DNA of 64,000 bases from Nelumbo lutea (Eukaryota; Streptophyta; Magnoliopsida; Proteales; Nelumbonaceae), in NCBI GenBank assembly GCA_022828595.1, contig JAKGHH010000004.1, positions 85,712,270-85,776,269 of the forward strand. The letters are read 5' to 3'. Of this stretch, positions 45,157-55,619 are shown one piece after another. Under the pieces are notes generated by a model. That model ran no database searches. It was given only the letters and a program-made list of their open reading frames with translations, and was not told where the DNA came from. The translations under genes were made by a program, and so were the position numbers. The number at the start of each line of letters is the position of its first letter. The stretch's first letter is position 1.

Positions 45157-45541
45157 TGGCACAATTGGGAAACAAATCACATTCAGAGAAGCTTCAAAGA
45201 AAAGAATCAAAGCCAAAATAAACAAAAAGAACAATTCTCCACTGAATAATTAAGAGAAAATCAACAAAAAAACTCTCCTAGCTTTGCCCTAACTACTCTT
45301 TATATAGACTTCATTACACCTTTATGCCTCTTGCAAGGAAATTTCCTAATCCAATAAAACACTCCTTATTAATCCTACTGAATCTCTTCAAAAAAAGAAA
45401 GTCTTAGTTGAATACAAATTCGAAAATCCCATTGTTACTCTAACTCGGTAAATACAAAGTAAGATAGAATTCAGTGATGGCGTTAACTTGGTAAAAACGA
45501 ACTAAGATGGGTTGTCAAAGCCAACTTAGTAATTATTTACT
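45157..45541 (-). repeat. Partial 5' LTR of the gypsy remnant
   Basis: The LTR ends at 45157 by the CA next to the primer site. On the - strand it has a TATA box (TATATAAA, 45299-45306). The outer boundary is uncertain; 45541 is only a guess. No second copy lies in the window. Confidence 0.5.
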
Positions 45542-48500
45542 CAGTTGTGCCGAATCCCGTACTGCATCCTTGGGCTAGAAGATCATTTCCTCACTTGCAT
45601 GGCTGAGCCCATCTGTTTTAACAACCCTTGGACCCCTATCAAACATAATGTCAACAGTGGGACTAAACATCTCATGAACCACTTTCTAATTTTCATTGCT
45701 GGCATGCCAAAGTTTCAGACTTCATGGAAGGAACTAAGATAAACCTCATGCTTTCTAAATAAAATAAAAAAAATAAAATAAAAGATATGATAATGGATCC
45801 CAAACAAAAAGGGAGTATTAACCACTTGCTAAAATAAGAAATAATTGCATAATGACATTTAGTTGAGAAATTACCATCCGACACATGATGTACAAATAGA
45901 TGCCTGTAATAGAACAATATTGTTACAATCTTATGAGTCTACCAATGAATGGTTCAACTTAAGAGAATCCATAAGAAGAAAACCTTTCCAACATAATCTA
46001 CATAGGAATGATTGCTACATTTAATTAATTAGCTAGAGTTTGGAAAGGCCCTATACAAGGGATATTGTCTATGAAACTAGATTAAATGAGAGGTGTATTA
46101 ATCCAAGGTTCAAAGCATCAATAAACCTTGATACATCAAAGGGGGTGTTTTAAGTAAGTAAATTATACAATGACACTTTTTATCCATAAAAAAAAGTCAT
46201 TGTTGGAATTGGCAAAATTGTTTCAGTATGTTTTGTAACTTTTCCTTAAGTGAAAAAATTATTTATCCACTTGGGAAATGAGTATCACTTACACCAATAA
46301 GTGATATTCACTTTGAAAAATGAGTATGCAAAAAGTGATCAATGGAAACCATAATCTCATTGACCAACTTTTCCCCTTTATAAAATGAAGGTGCAAAAAA
46401 TGGTCAATGTGACTTGATTTTTTTATTTTTAAAAATAAGTCAGGGGTAAGTTTTAGGGCTGCCTACCTCCTATAATGCATCAAAATGCCCAAGCCCCTAT
46501 ATTTTGAATATCAGACACCCACCACCAATTCGAAATGATATGCCATGGACGTATCATATCCAATTTTGAACCTTGTAATATTAGATAGAAAATTAAAACA
46601 AATTAAAATATTCCTATAACACATTTGATGTGGTGGGGCCGGGGTGGGAGGAGACCCTTGTTCATAAATTCATATTGGATTGAAATTCATTTGTATATCT
46701 AACCAGCTTGTATTGTCATAAATCTTGTCTGATGCCAATGCAAGGCATTGTGGGAATGGAACCTCCCATTCAATTAATGCAGCCGTTTCGGGAAACTAAT
46801 GGAGTTGGGATTTGGGGAAAAGGTCAAGTAACTAAGCAGTCGAGATCATGACTCATCATCACTATCCACGATTATGCTATTTCACTATGTTTTCATTGCA
46901 TCAAGTCATCTGTATTAAGTTGAGAGAGAGAGAGAGTCTTACTGACAACAACTGACATGTCTCAAAAGTTATGGGCACAACTGGTTGGAAAAGGGAATCT
47001 AGCTGTTTGATTAAAACAAAACATGGAAATGGCCCTTGAACCAAATAGATTAACTGTATTTGGAAGGAAAAAATATATGGGAAAGGAATAAGGATTTGTC
47101 CATCTCTAAGAAGAGAATCCAAGAAAATTCTACAGTAAGAGAAAAAAAGGAATTCCACTGTTTGATTGAAACAAATAATACTCGTTTGTGGAGAATAGAA
47201 ATGGCCATTTGACTGTCAGAATGGCCATTGAGGCCAAGTTGAATAATCGATAAAGACCTGTTTATAAGATAAAGAAATACAAAGGATTGCTTAATTCCAA
47301 TCTAATTTTCGGTTTTTTTTTCAGTATAAATACTAATCTTAGTAACTCATTTAATAAATTATAGATCAAGATGGAATTGGTCAATCGGAGACAAATAATA
47401 CAGTGTGGTCTGTCGATCATGGAGACCCAAGAAATCAAAACTTAAACAATTTTTTCGTGCAGATACAATGGAACATTTGAGTTTTAGGTTGTATTTTTAT
47501 GATTTAACAAGGACGTGCATTTTTGGGTTTTTCTTATTAAATTTTTATATATTGGGTTTAAATAATTTATGACATTAGCACCTGAAAGAGAAAAAGTGCC
47601 AAACAATGTATCTTCCTATAATTTGGTGCAGGGTGACTATGGAAACATCCATTATGTGGCACAATAAAAAGTGGAAAATTAAAATATGAATTGTCACATC
47701 TTAATTGCAGAAAACTATTTTCTTAAAAATAAAATATTGGAGTGCTGTGCTTTCCAAACAACCTAAAATGCTTAAAAAATGTTGGGAGAATGACTCAACA
47801 GTCCACGTCAGAATTTTTTAGTCCCATTGTACTTAGCCCAAATTAACATAAACAAACAAAACTTATTGTTATTGCTATTCATGCAAAAATGGGATTATAA
47901 ATGGTGGCATGGGGGGAATTCGTTTTTATTATCTTGATTATAGTAATGTAGATTTTCGAATTCCAATGCAGATCTATAAACATTCAAAATATCAAAAACC
48001 CTCACTCTATACATCAATACTCGCCCTGAATTGGCATCAATTCCGAGCTGGCACCAATCCCACACTTTAGGCTTAAAGATTCTGACCCTGGGCTGAATCG
48101 TCATTCTCCCTTTAAAAAAAAAAAAACGTCAACCCAACAGCTTACTTTATAAAACAAACAACTTATGTGATTTGCAACACAAATTTTCAATAAACCCATC
48201 ATCATCCATTATCCATATATGGGTCAGCTATATGAATCCTGTTTTTTTTTTTCATTCTGTTCTTTGTAATTTTTTTTACCTTTTATTAAATTATGAATGC
48301 AGACTGCTTAAATAGTTTTTTACTACTTCGATTCGTGTATTTTTATTTATTTATTCTTAACCCCATTAATTTACAACATTACTTTTCCTATAAAACGATG
48401 TTATTTTTTTATCTATTACTCTTCATTTTTTTCCTCTACCAAATTGGTACAGTAATTACAATGCCAAAAAGTATCTTAGTGGGTCAGGGCATGGATATCC

Positions 48501-48924
48501 ATGGTGGGCTCTTAAGAAGGGAGATAGGCTTTCAATTTGATTTTGAAGTGGAATTTCACAGGACGTTGTTATTTCGTGTCACCATCTTGAATCACAAATT
48601 CACAATGGAAGAGAAGAAGAATGCTCTTTATACGAGTTAGTCAAACCATACTTGAAATGAATACTATGCACCTGGTACATTGTGTGGGCCCTGAAACCAA
48701 ACATAGAGGCCCATAGCATGGGCCAACCCATATGGGTAGCATTACTCTCTACTGTGTATGGGCTCTTGTCATGTGGCCGCACCCACACACGCATTATTCC
48801 TCGTTATCAGGGCCTAGGAGGAAGTAAATCAGATTTGGGGCCCACATCATTATTCTTCGTAGAAACTACAGTGTGGAGACACCCATATTTTAACAATGGT
48901 TTGTTAACCGTGTAGAGATAGTAC
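45542..48924. other. Long intergenic stretch, no gene recognised
   Basis: There are many short open frames but none with a domain. Part of 46140-46420 (ttatttatccacttgg, gtatcacttac, ggtcaatg) resembles 51230-51390, so both may derive from one repeat family. A short GA tract lies at 46920-46936 and T or A runs near 48113-48126 and 48243-48252. Confidence 0.35.
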
Positions 48925-48927
48925 TTA

Positions 48928-49205
48928 GGCTGCGTTTGATTGTAGTGGAAATCGTGGTGGGGGATATTTTATGTGAGAATCGTCAATATATATTAATATT
49001 GATTTATGATGAAAAAGTTGGTCGATTAGATGGTTTACATCGATTTTTTATATAAATTTTATATTGAAAATAATTGAATGAAAAAGTGGATGGGATGTAG
49101 AGTTTTATACCGGTCCGCTTTTACACTGAAAATAAATGTATACAAATGCGAATCATGTTGGATTTTTAACGTTGATTTACATTTACACCAGAAACAAACA
49201 CAGCC
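48928..49205. mobile_element. Tourist-like MITE, TTA TSD
   Basis: 278 bp from GGCTGCGTTTGATTG to CAAACACAGCC, flanked by TTA at 48925-48927 and 49206-49208. Terminal repeats, TSD and length fit PIF/Harbinger MITEs. It ends 56 bp before the hAT element at 49261. Confidence 0.8.
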
Positions 49206-49260
49206 TTAGAGAAATCATGGTTTGCGGGAATAGAATCAGAATCATATTTCCATTCCCTCC

Positions 49261-49594
49261 TAGGGCTGTCAACTGGTTGGGTCTGGGTTGGGACTAACTA
49301 GAACTGGAACCAATTTCATAGGAATTATTAAAGACCTGGAACTGAACCAGGTCTAAAATTTTTAGATCCAGAACTGTACTGATGGGTTCTTGAGATAATC
49401 AGGTCTGACCCGACATATCCAATTATAATAAATAAATAAATATGTTTAATATGTATTAAATATTAAACATTATATATATATATATATAATGTGTTATATG
49501 AATATAACTGAGATTGGATTTGAATCGGTTCGAAACTGGGTGAAACCGATTGCATTGGATCCATCGAGTCAGACCTGACCCATTAACAGCCCTA
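49261..49594. mobile_element. hAT-type MITE, perfect 8-bp TSD
   Basis: 334 bp from TAGGGCTGTCAACTGG to CCATTAACAGCCCTA, flanked by identical TTCCCTCC (49253-49260 and 49595-49602). It has a short AT tract inside (49468-49488). Non-autonomous. Confidence 0.88.
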
Positions 49595-49602
49595 TTCCCT
49601 CC

Positions 49603-50632
49603 CCCTCTAGCAATGAAAATCCATTCCAACTAATTTTGATCCAATTCCAATCTCAACCAAATATGTGAGGGGAATAGCTATTCCGATTGTGAACCGAACA
49701 GACCCAAAATAAATTTTAAGTTTTATAAGTCAATATCAATCATAATGAAAGAGTTGGATTCTTTTGAAAGGAGAAAACAAAAGATCCAAAGGATAACATG
49801 CGCCAAAAAATTTTCTCTTATGGAGTGTCAATTCAGTCCAGTTGGTGAACCATTGACAGAGAACATAGAACTGATTTTAGGTGAACCAATTCATTGCTCA
49901 TGTGTGGGTCTAGAGAATTTGATAAGCATGACCCGAATGACTGTTTTCTTGAATAGTAGTAGTAAAATGGGTAGTCGATTGCCCAGGTGCCTAACATACA
50001 TAATAAGGGATACCTAGATCTTAATGTAGGTCCAAAAACTTTGGACCTGATCAGAAAGGAGTTCAAGTTGGGTCCATGAGACTGTTAAGATTCAGGTCCA
50101 GCTCATGAAGAAAGGCCCAGTTAACAAGTAACAAGTAGTGGACAAACGTTCAGTATTTTTAATAGGAATTGCCAATTTATATATCCCAAATTAGCTTCAA
50201 TTATTTCACGGGAAGTGCGAAAGAAATCACTTTAGGGCATCTGTCTATCTCAAGTGTCCACTTGTTGACAAGGGAGAGAGTGGACACTGGCCAGATTTTT
50301 AGGCCTCAGGAGGCTAAGTAGGTGTCTATTAGGTATACATGATATTGCTCAAGGTGATGATTCGAGGTCTATTGCCTCAGATCTCGATGGCCTAAAACAA
50401 ACACTTTCACATTTTTATTATTTATTCTTTTTTTGGGGTAAGGGTGATCAAGTTGATGTGATTCCGCACATTGTTAGTTTTTTTTTTTTTTTCTTTTATA
50501 TATACAATTTTTTATTGTATATATATAGGAACCCATTTAGGTCTGAGATCTGACCCATCAGGGGACTGCCTTAAACAAAGTGGCGCCACCTACATCCCTT
50601 TTTGGGACCACGAATCCAATGGTCGCGTTGGC
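49603..50632. other. No recognised feature
   Basis: Intergenic sequence. An open frame at 49745-50017 (+) has no recognisable domain. A T-run lies near 50480-50492. Confidence 0.35.
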
Positions 50633-50640
50633 TTGTAAAG

Positions 50641-50924
50641 CAGTGTTTTCGAATACAGTTTATTCGGATGGTTGGACCATTTGGCCCGGAAACCGTTCAG
50701 GCAACTTGATTCATTTCACCTTTTGTTCCTAGGCCAAAATCCATTGACTGCTCAGTAACATGTTGACCCAGGCGGTTGACCTGTCTCTTTGGATAATAAT
50801 TTTTTACCATTTTTGAATTAATTATTTTTTAACGTGTCATTCATTCAAATTGGATGGTCAAATCACTGACCCAAAAACCAATGGCCAAAGAGGTTCTAGT
50901 TCTAGGTCAGTTTTTAAAACACTG
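50641..50924. mobile_element. hAT-type MITE, CAGTGTTTT family, 8-bp TSD
   Basis: 284 bp, CAGTGTTTTCGAATAC to TTTTTAAAACACTG. The flanks TTGTAAAG (50633-50640) and GTGTAAAG (50925-50932) match at seven of eight bases. The CAG...CTG ends are typical of hAT. Confidence 0.8.
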
Positions 50925-50932
50925 GTGTAAAG

Positions 50933-51421
50933 GCCTGGTTGGGTTAGGGTTAGGAGTTCGATACCCTAGGTTGGCCTCAATCCAGTCTAACTTTGCCCAA
51001 GTTTCATCCCTAGTTGCAGTTTTCTATAACACTACCATTTTTCATTAACCCAAAATTTATTTTAAGTCCTCTTCGCTTTTCAAGAAGTTATTTACGTACG
51101 TAATTGCACTTACCCATGTTCGTTTATTTCCCTAGTAATTAAGATAATGACCATTTTAGCCATAAAAGATTTAAAAGTCATTCTTAAAAAGGGTAATTTT
51201 TGTCACATCCAAGTGTTGTCAACTTTCTCCCCGCAGCTGAGAAAGTTATTTATCCACATGGTAGGCTGGGAGATGGGTATCACTTACCAGGAAAATACAT
51301 TATTTTTCATGGACTCCATATAAATCTGAGAAAATAATATGGGTATCTTGGTCAATGGACCAACTTCCCCCTCTCAAAATCGAAAAAAACAAACGGGCCC
51401 TAAGTGAAGGGGTGGCCACCT
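50933..51421. other. No gene seen
   Basis: Contains the 51230-51390 stretch that resembles 46255-46390. No coding signal. Confidence 0.35.
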
Positions 51422-51549
51422 GGTTATGTTTGGTTTGAAGGAAAAGGTAGGGAAAGGAAGGGAAAGACAAGAAAATTAATACAAGGCTTGTAAAGGTGTC
51501 CCTACCTTTCCTTTCCTTCCTTACATTTTCCTTCAAACCAAACATAGCC
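51422..51549. mobile_element. Foldback MITE, 128 bp
   Basis: The two arms GGTTATGTTTGGTTTGAAGG and CCTTCAAACCAAACATAGCC pair over more than 20 bases. The polypurine continuation on the left pairs with the polypyrimidine on the right, leaving a loop of roughly 40 bases. No clear TSD. Confidence 0.65.
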
Positions 51550-51892
51550 TAAGTATTTTATTAATCATTGCATATCAAAAAGAAAATAAGGTACATGGGA
51601 GGAGGGAAGGATGTAGCTTGCCTTGCCCCAACACCCAAACAAAGATCAGACAACCTTTCTCACTCAACCCTGCTCAAAGTTACAAAATAAATAAATAAAT
51701 AAGCCAAGAAATTAAGGAGCACAACAATATTAGTCACACGGTTTTAAATATTGATACAAGCCGATACATCAGGTTAAGGCCAGTCTACCCCCTGAATCAC
51801 TCGTCAATCCGAAACACCCTCTATAGGGGTATATTAAAAAGGCTCCAATATGATATGTATCGGCCGATACGTGACAAAATTTTGATCCTTGA
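51550..51892. other. No recognised feature
   Basis: Possibly the 3' region of the adjoining LINE remnant. An ATAA repeat lies near 51686-51705. Confidence 0.3.
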
Positions 51893-52760
51893 TTAGTCAA
51901 TACGTAACACATGGAGTCTCATATAATCCTCCTTCAAAAGGTTCTTAATCTCCTGCGATAGGTTATGAAAGGAGTTGAAAATATGGAATCTCTGGTGGGA
52001 AAAAGCTGTGTTGGTTAGCCAATCTGTAAATCTATTCCCTTCGTGAAGTGTATATTTGAATTTAATCCTCATGCAATCAATCAATTTCCTTCTCTCAAAA
52101 TATGGTGGATCAAAACGAGTAGGAGTTTTCCACCAAGATGTTTATGATACATTTATTATCACTTTCCACTTCCATCTCCGTCACACCATTCTTATAGCGT
52201 AAATAAAGCTAATCATGAAGCACTTTACATTTTATTAAAAGAGAAGAAGCATCAAAATAATAATTAGAGAAAGCATAGTGAAAAATTCCATTACCATCTC
52301 TGAGAATACCTCCCACCAATATTCTCCCCTGGTTCCTTTTGCAAGCACCATCCGCTAGGGGTGTAAATGGATCTAATTCGAATCGGATCAAGTAATATCT
52401 AAGTTTAAATTTGATTAAATATTCAAATATTTGATTTGGCTCAAATTCAACCATTTAATTATTTTAGGTAATTAGTGAATATTTAAAATAAATATTTTAT
52501 TTATATAAAGTATATAAATATATAAATTATTTATATAATTTAATTATTATATATTATATAAAATATTTAAATATTTTATATATTATATGCAATAATTAAA
52601 TAATCGATCGAATTCGAATACTTCTCAAATCAAATCAAGTCATATTCAAATTCGATTCGATTATGTTGAATCTTGATTTCGAAATTGGATTTTCGAATAA
52701 TGTTGACAGCCCTATCATCCATGTTTAACTTGAAGTTGAAAGTAGAGGATGTCAAGAAAT
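51893..52760 (-). pseudogene. LINE RNase H domain remnant, split by a MITE
   Basis: Reading the - strand, FNFKLNMD precedes the MITE at 52356-52714 and DGACKRNQGRILVGGILRDG follows it, restoring the usual start of the plant LINE-type RNase H (RVT_3) domain. Later pieces are VESDNKCIINIL (near 52170) and the C-terminal HEGNRFTDWLTN (near 52030). These match the order in non-LTR elements and related fragments. There are stops in between. No upstream reverse transcriptase is visible, so this is a 5'-truncated or decayed copy. Confidence 0.65.
52356..52714. mobile_element. hAT-type MITE inside the LINE remnant
   Basis: 359 bp from TAGGGGTGTAAATGG to GTTGACAGCCCTA. Flanks CCATCCGC and TCATCCAT agree at five of eight bases. 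Removing it restores the RNase H reading, which supports the boundaries. The middle is almost pure A+T. Confidence 0.7.
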
Positions 52761-53068
52761 CCAGTGATATTTCTCCTTTCTAATAGGAATCAAAGGGGTG
52801 TATAATATTTGAAGAACACTAGGATTTGATTCCAAGGAGGAGAGTTTATTTTGTAACAAATTGATTTCTAATAATAAATTTTTAATTTGCTTGAGGACTA
52901 AAGAGGAAGCAACTCCCTTCCCTCAAAGGCTCAAACCTTCATAAAGGAAAGAGGTATAAAGCTCAAATTTAGGAGGAGAAAAATGAAAAATAATTACCAA
53001 TGAAAAAGTTAGCTCTAAATCACCGACTTGCTTTGCTCTCTCTCTCTCTTTCATTACAAAATACCAAT
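52761..53068. other. No recognised feature
   Basis: Intergenic sequence with a CT tract at about 53033-53050. Confidence 0.3.
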
Positions 53069-53200
53069 TGAAGGTTGCTCAATTGGTAAGTTCTATGGCT
53101 ACTTGTGCTTGACATTGTTACTCCATATCCCTCCTAAATAGGAGATGTGGGATCAAGTACATGTAACTGTGGCTCATATGCACTTGGTTAAGGGTGTCCA
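53069..53200 (+). mobile_element. Possible tRNA-derived SINE
   Basis: The sequence GGTTGCTCAATTGGTAAG resembles a tRNA A-box region, and GGGATCAAGTAC about 70 bases later resembles a B box. No tail or TSD is clear. The wide box spacing argues against a functional tRNA gene. Confidence 0.35.
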
Positions 53201-53770
53201 TGGTCAAGTCTAGTCTAGTTTAAAGAAAATCTTAGACAAAACCAAGAAATTATAATATGAAAAATTCTCACATCAAACCAAACCATTTTAGTATAGAAAT
53301 AGGACAAAACCAGATCATTTTATTATGGTCTAATCTGGTTTCTGATATGGCTTGGGACATTTTATTGGGCTTAACCCAATTAAAAAATCTCAACTAACAT
53401 ATATACCTGCATAAATAATAATTTCAAATGCCAAATAGAAATGTTAACAAGTGCCACCTAATTTTGATTAGGTGTCCGATGGTTAATCCGGGGTCGAATC
53501 TATAAAGAGTTGGATATATAATATGTTTAAATGTCAAATGAATACTTATATTGGTTTATGGTTTAGACTGGTTTTTAAAATTCAAAAAACCCGATTGAAA
53601 CTCTAATCCGGGGTCTTTTATTAAATAATATTTTTTTATTACATTCTTATTTTATTAGGGTTCTGTTAAATATTTGAAGCTCTAAACGAGTTTGATAGAT
53701 ATTCTTGTGAGGGCTTGAGTGATACAAGTTTTATGTATTTGAAGAATCAAGGAAAATAAACAAATCACAT
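53201..53770. other. No gene; possible hAT-like piece
   Basis: Contains TAAGGGTGTCCATGGTC (53204), which looks like a hAT left end, without a paired right end. Confidence 0.3.
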
Positions 53771-53799
53771 AAGATGTGTATTTGTTTTCTTCTTATTCT

Positions 53800-54120
53800 C
53801 CTCCTCCTTTTGGAACCAAAAATGGGGGCTCCACCCCTTAAAATAGGGGTGGACTAGAACAAAAAATAAGGGCTCGGCCCCCTTTTTTTTCTTTTTTTTT
53901 TTGGAATAAAAACAAGGGCTCTGCCCTTTCTTTCTTTCTTTCTTTTTTTTTGAAAAAGAAAAAACAGAGGCTCTTGGAACAAATTCTTCTCCATCATTTT
54001 TGAGATTTTTCTTTTGTTTATTTTTCTTTTTTCTAAGACAAGAACAAAGGCTTTGGCCCTTCTTTTTCCTGTGTTTGTATGACAAAAATAAGGGTTGATC
54101 CCCTTTTTGTCCTGTATTTT
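53800..54120. repeat. Degenerate tandem units with small palindromes
   Basis: Five or six imperfect units of about 45-75 bp each combine an A-rich start, a small dyad such as agggctcggcccc or agggctctgccct, and a T-rich end. On the - strand they keep an open frame in which KGxxPLF-like and lysine-run blocks recur. I read this as a low-complexity repeat and not as a gene. Confidence 0.55.
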
Positions 54121-54340
54121 TTGAGACATTAAGCAATGTCTAGGCAACTAGATGACTAAGTGCTCCCCTGTCGCCTAGGTTCGCCTTGGCTCCTTGAAAA
54201 CTATCCATATAATCAACACCTCAACACCAACTATGTTAAAATGTATTGCCTAATACTAAAAGAAAAGGGTAAATTGTATATTAGTACCCTGTACTTTAGG
54301 GCTATTCTCACTCTAGTACCTGAATTTCAAAACATGCCGC
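54121..54340. other. Left flank of the - strand copia element
   Basis: No gene. It contains words like tagtaccctgtactttag and ctagtacctgaatttc, common in plant repeats. The same kind of words appear, inverted, near 59950-60030. Confidence 0.3.
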
Positions 54341-55537
54341 TGCAATTTACCCAAAGAAAAAGGGTAAATTTCATAAAGTACCCCTAAATTTTAGGAAATT
54401 GACTACATCTACCCCTACTATTTACATAGTCTTAAAATACCATTAACAATTGACTAAATCCTCCTCTTCCATTAGCATCTTTTAACGAAAAATATTGAAA
54501 AGACTATTTTACCCATCATTCTTCTTTAAACCTTCAAAATGAAACATTTGAACACAACCTTTCTACTCTTCTCCATCTTTTCAAAGGAGAAAATCCTGAA
54601 AACTAGAACAACCTCCCCACTTCTAGCAACCCATCCACCCTTCTAGCAACGAGCACCAACCCAATATGATCCTTCTATGATCCCATTTTTCATAATCAAT
54701 CAATACATGCAAGGGGTGAAAAATCAATTGGAATTCGTATCCTCTTTTTTTTCTCTACACTTCTAAGAATTTGCTTCATGTCTATTGATGTATTGTTGAT
54801 GCAGATTTACCAGCTCTCCACTAAAGTTGCATGCAAGATTTCATGGCTATCCGATTGAATCATGATCCAATTTAGTTCTCAATGATTCCATTGATCCAAC
54901 CATCAAGGCTCTCACTTTATATTAGACGACCTTAGAGCAGAAAAAATAAAGAAAAGAAATTTTTCTCTTTAATTCATTGGATAGGTGTTCTACTTTTTTT
55001 TCTTGCTTCCAATATGGGTTTAAAATGCCCCTATAAACATTGAGTTTTTAATTGAAAAAAGGAAATAAATCCTTAAAATAAGGAATGCCAAATGCAGCCT
55101 TAGTCAACCTCAAACTACCTAATTAAAAGGAAAAAATCATGTGTCTTTCCCTCTAAAGTTTCAATTTTGAGATGCATTCATTCTTATTGATAAATAAATA
55201 TCTTGGAAGAAAAAGGGAAAAAAAATAGAAACAAGGACTGAACTTTGTTATTTCTCAAAATCTGATATTTTTCACAACAAGAAGCTGCTCTATTTATAGA
55301 GCTAAAACCAAACGGACAAGTGCTTGAAACTAAGAAGTACAACCACCAACTCCTAGAAACATGCAACTTACTCCTAAAGCTATGTATTCTCCTATAGACC
55401 AGGTAACAGAAAAATAAACTAAACCACTTAAACAAACTCCTATTGACGATGACAACTTAACAGAAAAACAAACTACAACCACTTAAACAAACTCCTATTG
55501 ACGAGGACAACTAGGAGACTTAGTAAATATTTCAACA
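54341..55537 (-). repeat. 3' LTR of the - strand copia element
   Basis: On the - strand it runs from TGTTGAAATATTTAC (55537) to GGGTAAATTGCA (54341). The TATA box CTATAAATAG lies near 55288-55302. Relative to the other LTR it lacks about 90 bp that remove the left part of a MITE (junction near 55019). Confidence 0.8.
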
Positions 55538-55538
55538 A

Positions 55539-55554
55539 TTATCCCTCCCTTAAA
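55539..55554 (-). other. Polypurine tract of the - strand copia element
   Basis: TTTAAGGGAGGGATAA on the - strand lies one base from the LTR start. Confidence 0.7.
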
Positions 55555-55619
55555 CTGAAAGTTTTCGAACATTCAGTTTAGAAAAAACAACGAACTCTCT
55601 TCAAGTTGGGCCATCCAAA

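Noticed and set aside
53069..53160. tRNA gene
   Set aside because: The A-box-like and B-box-like parts are about 70 bases apart and do not fold to a cloverleaf; SINE remnant is more likely.
53765..54136. 123-residue - strand frame as a protein gene
   Set aside because: It is lysine-rich read-through of T-rich imperfect repeats, with no start context, domain or introns.
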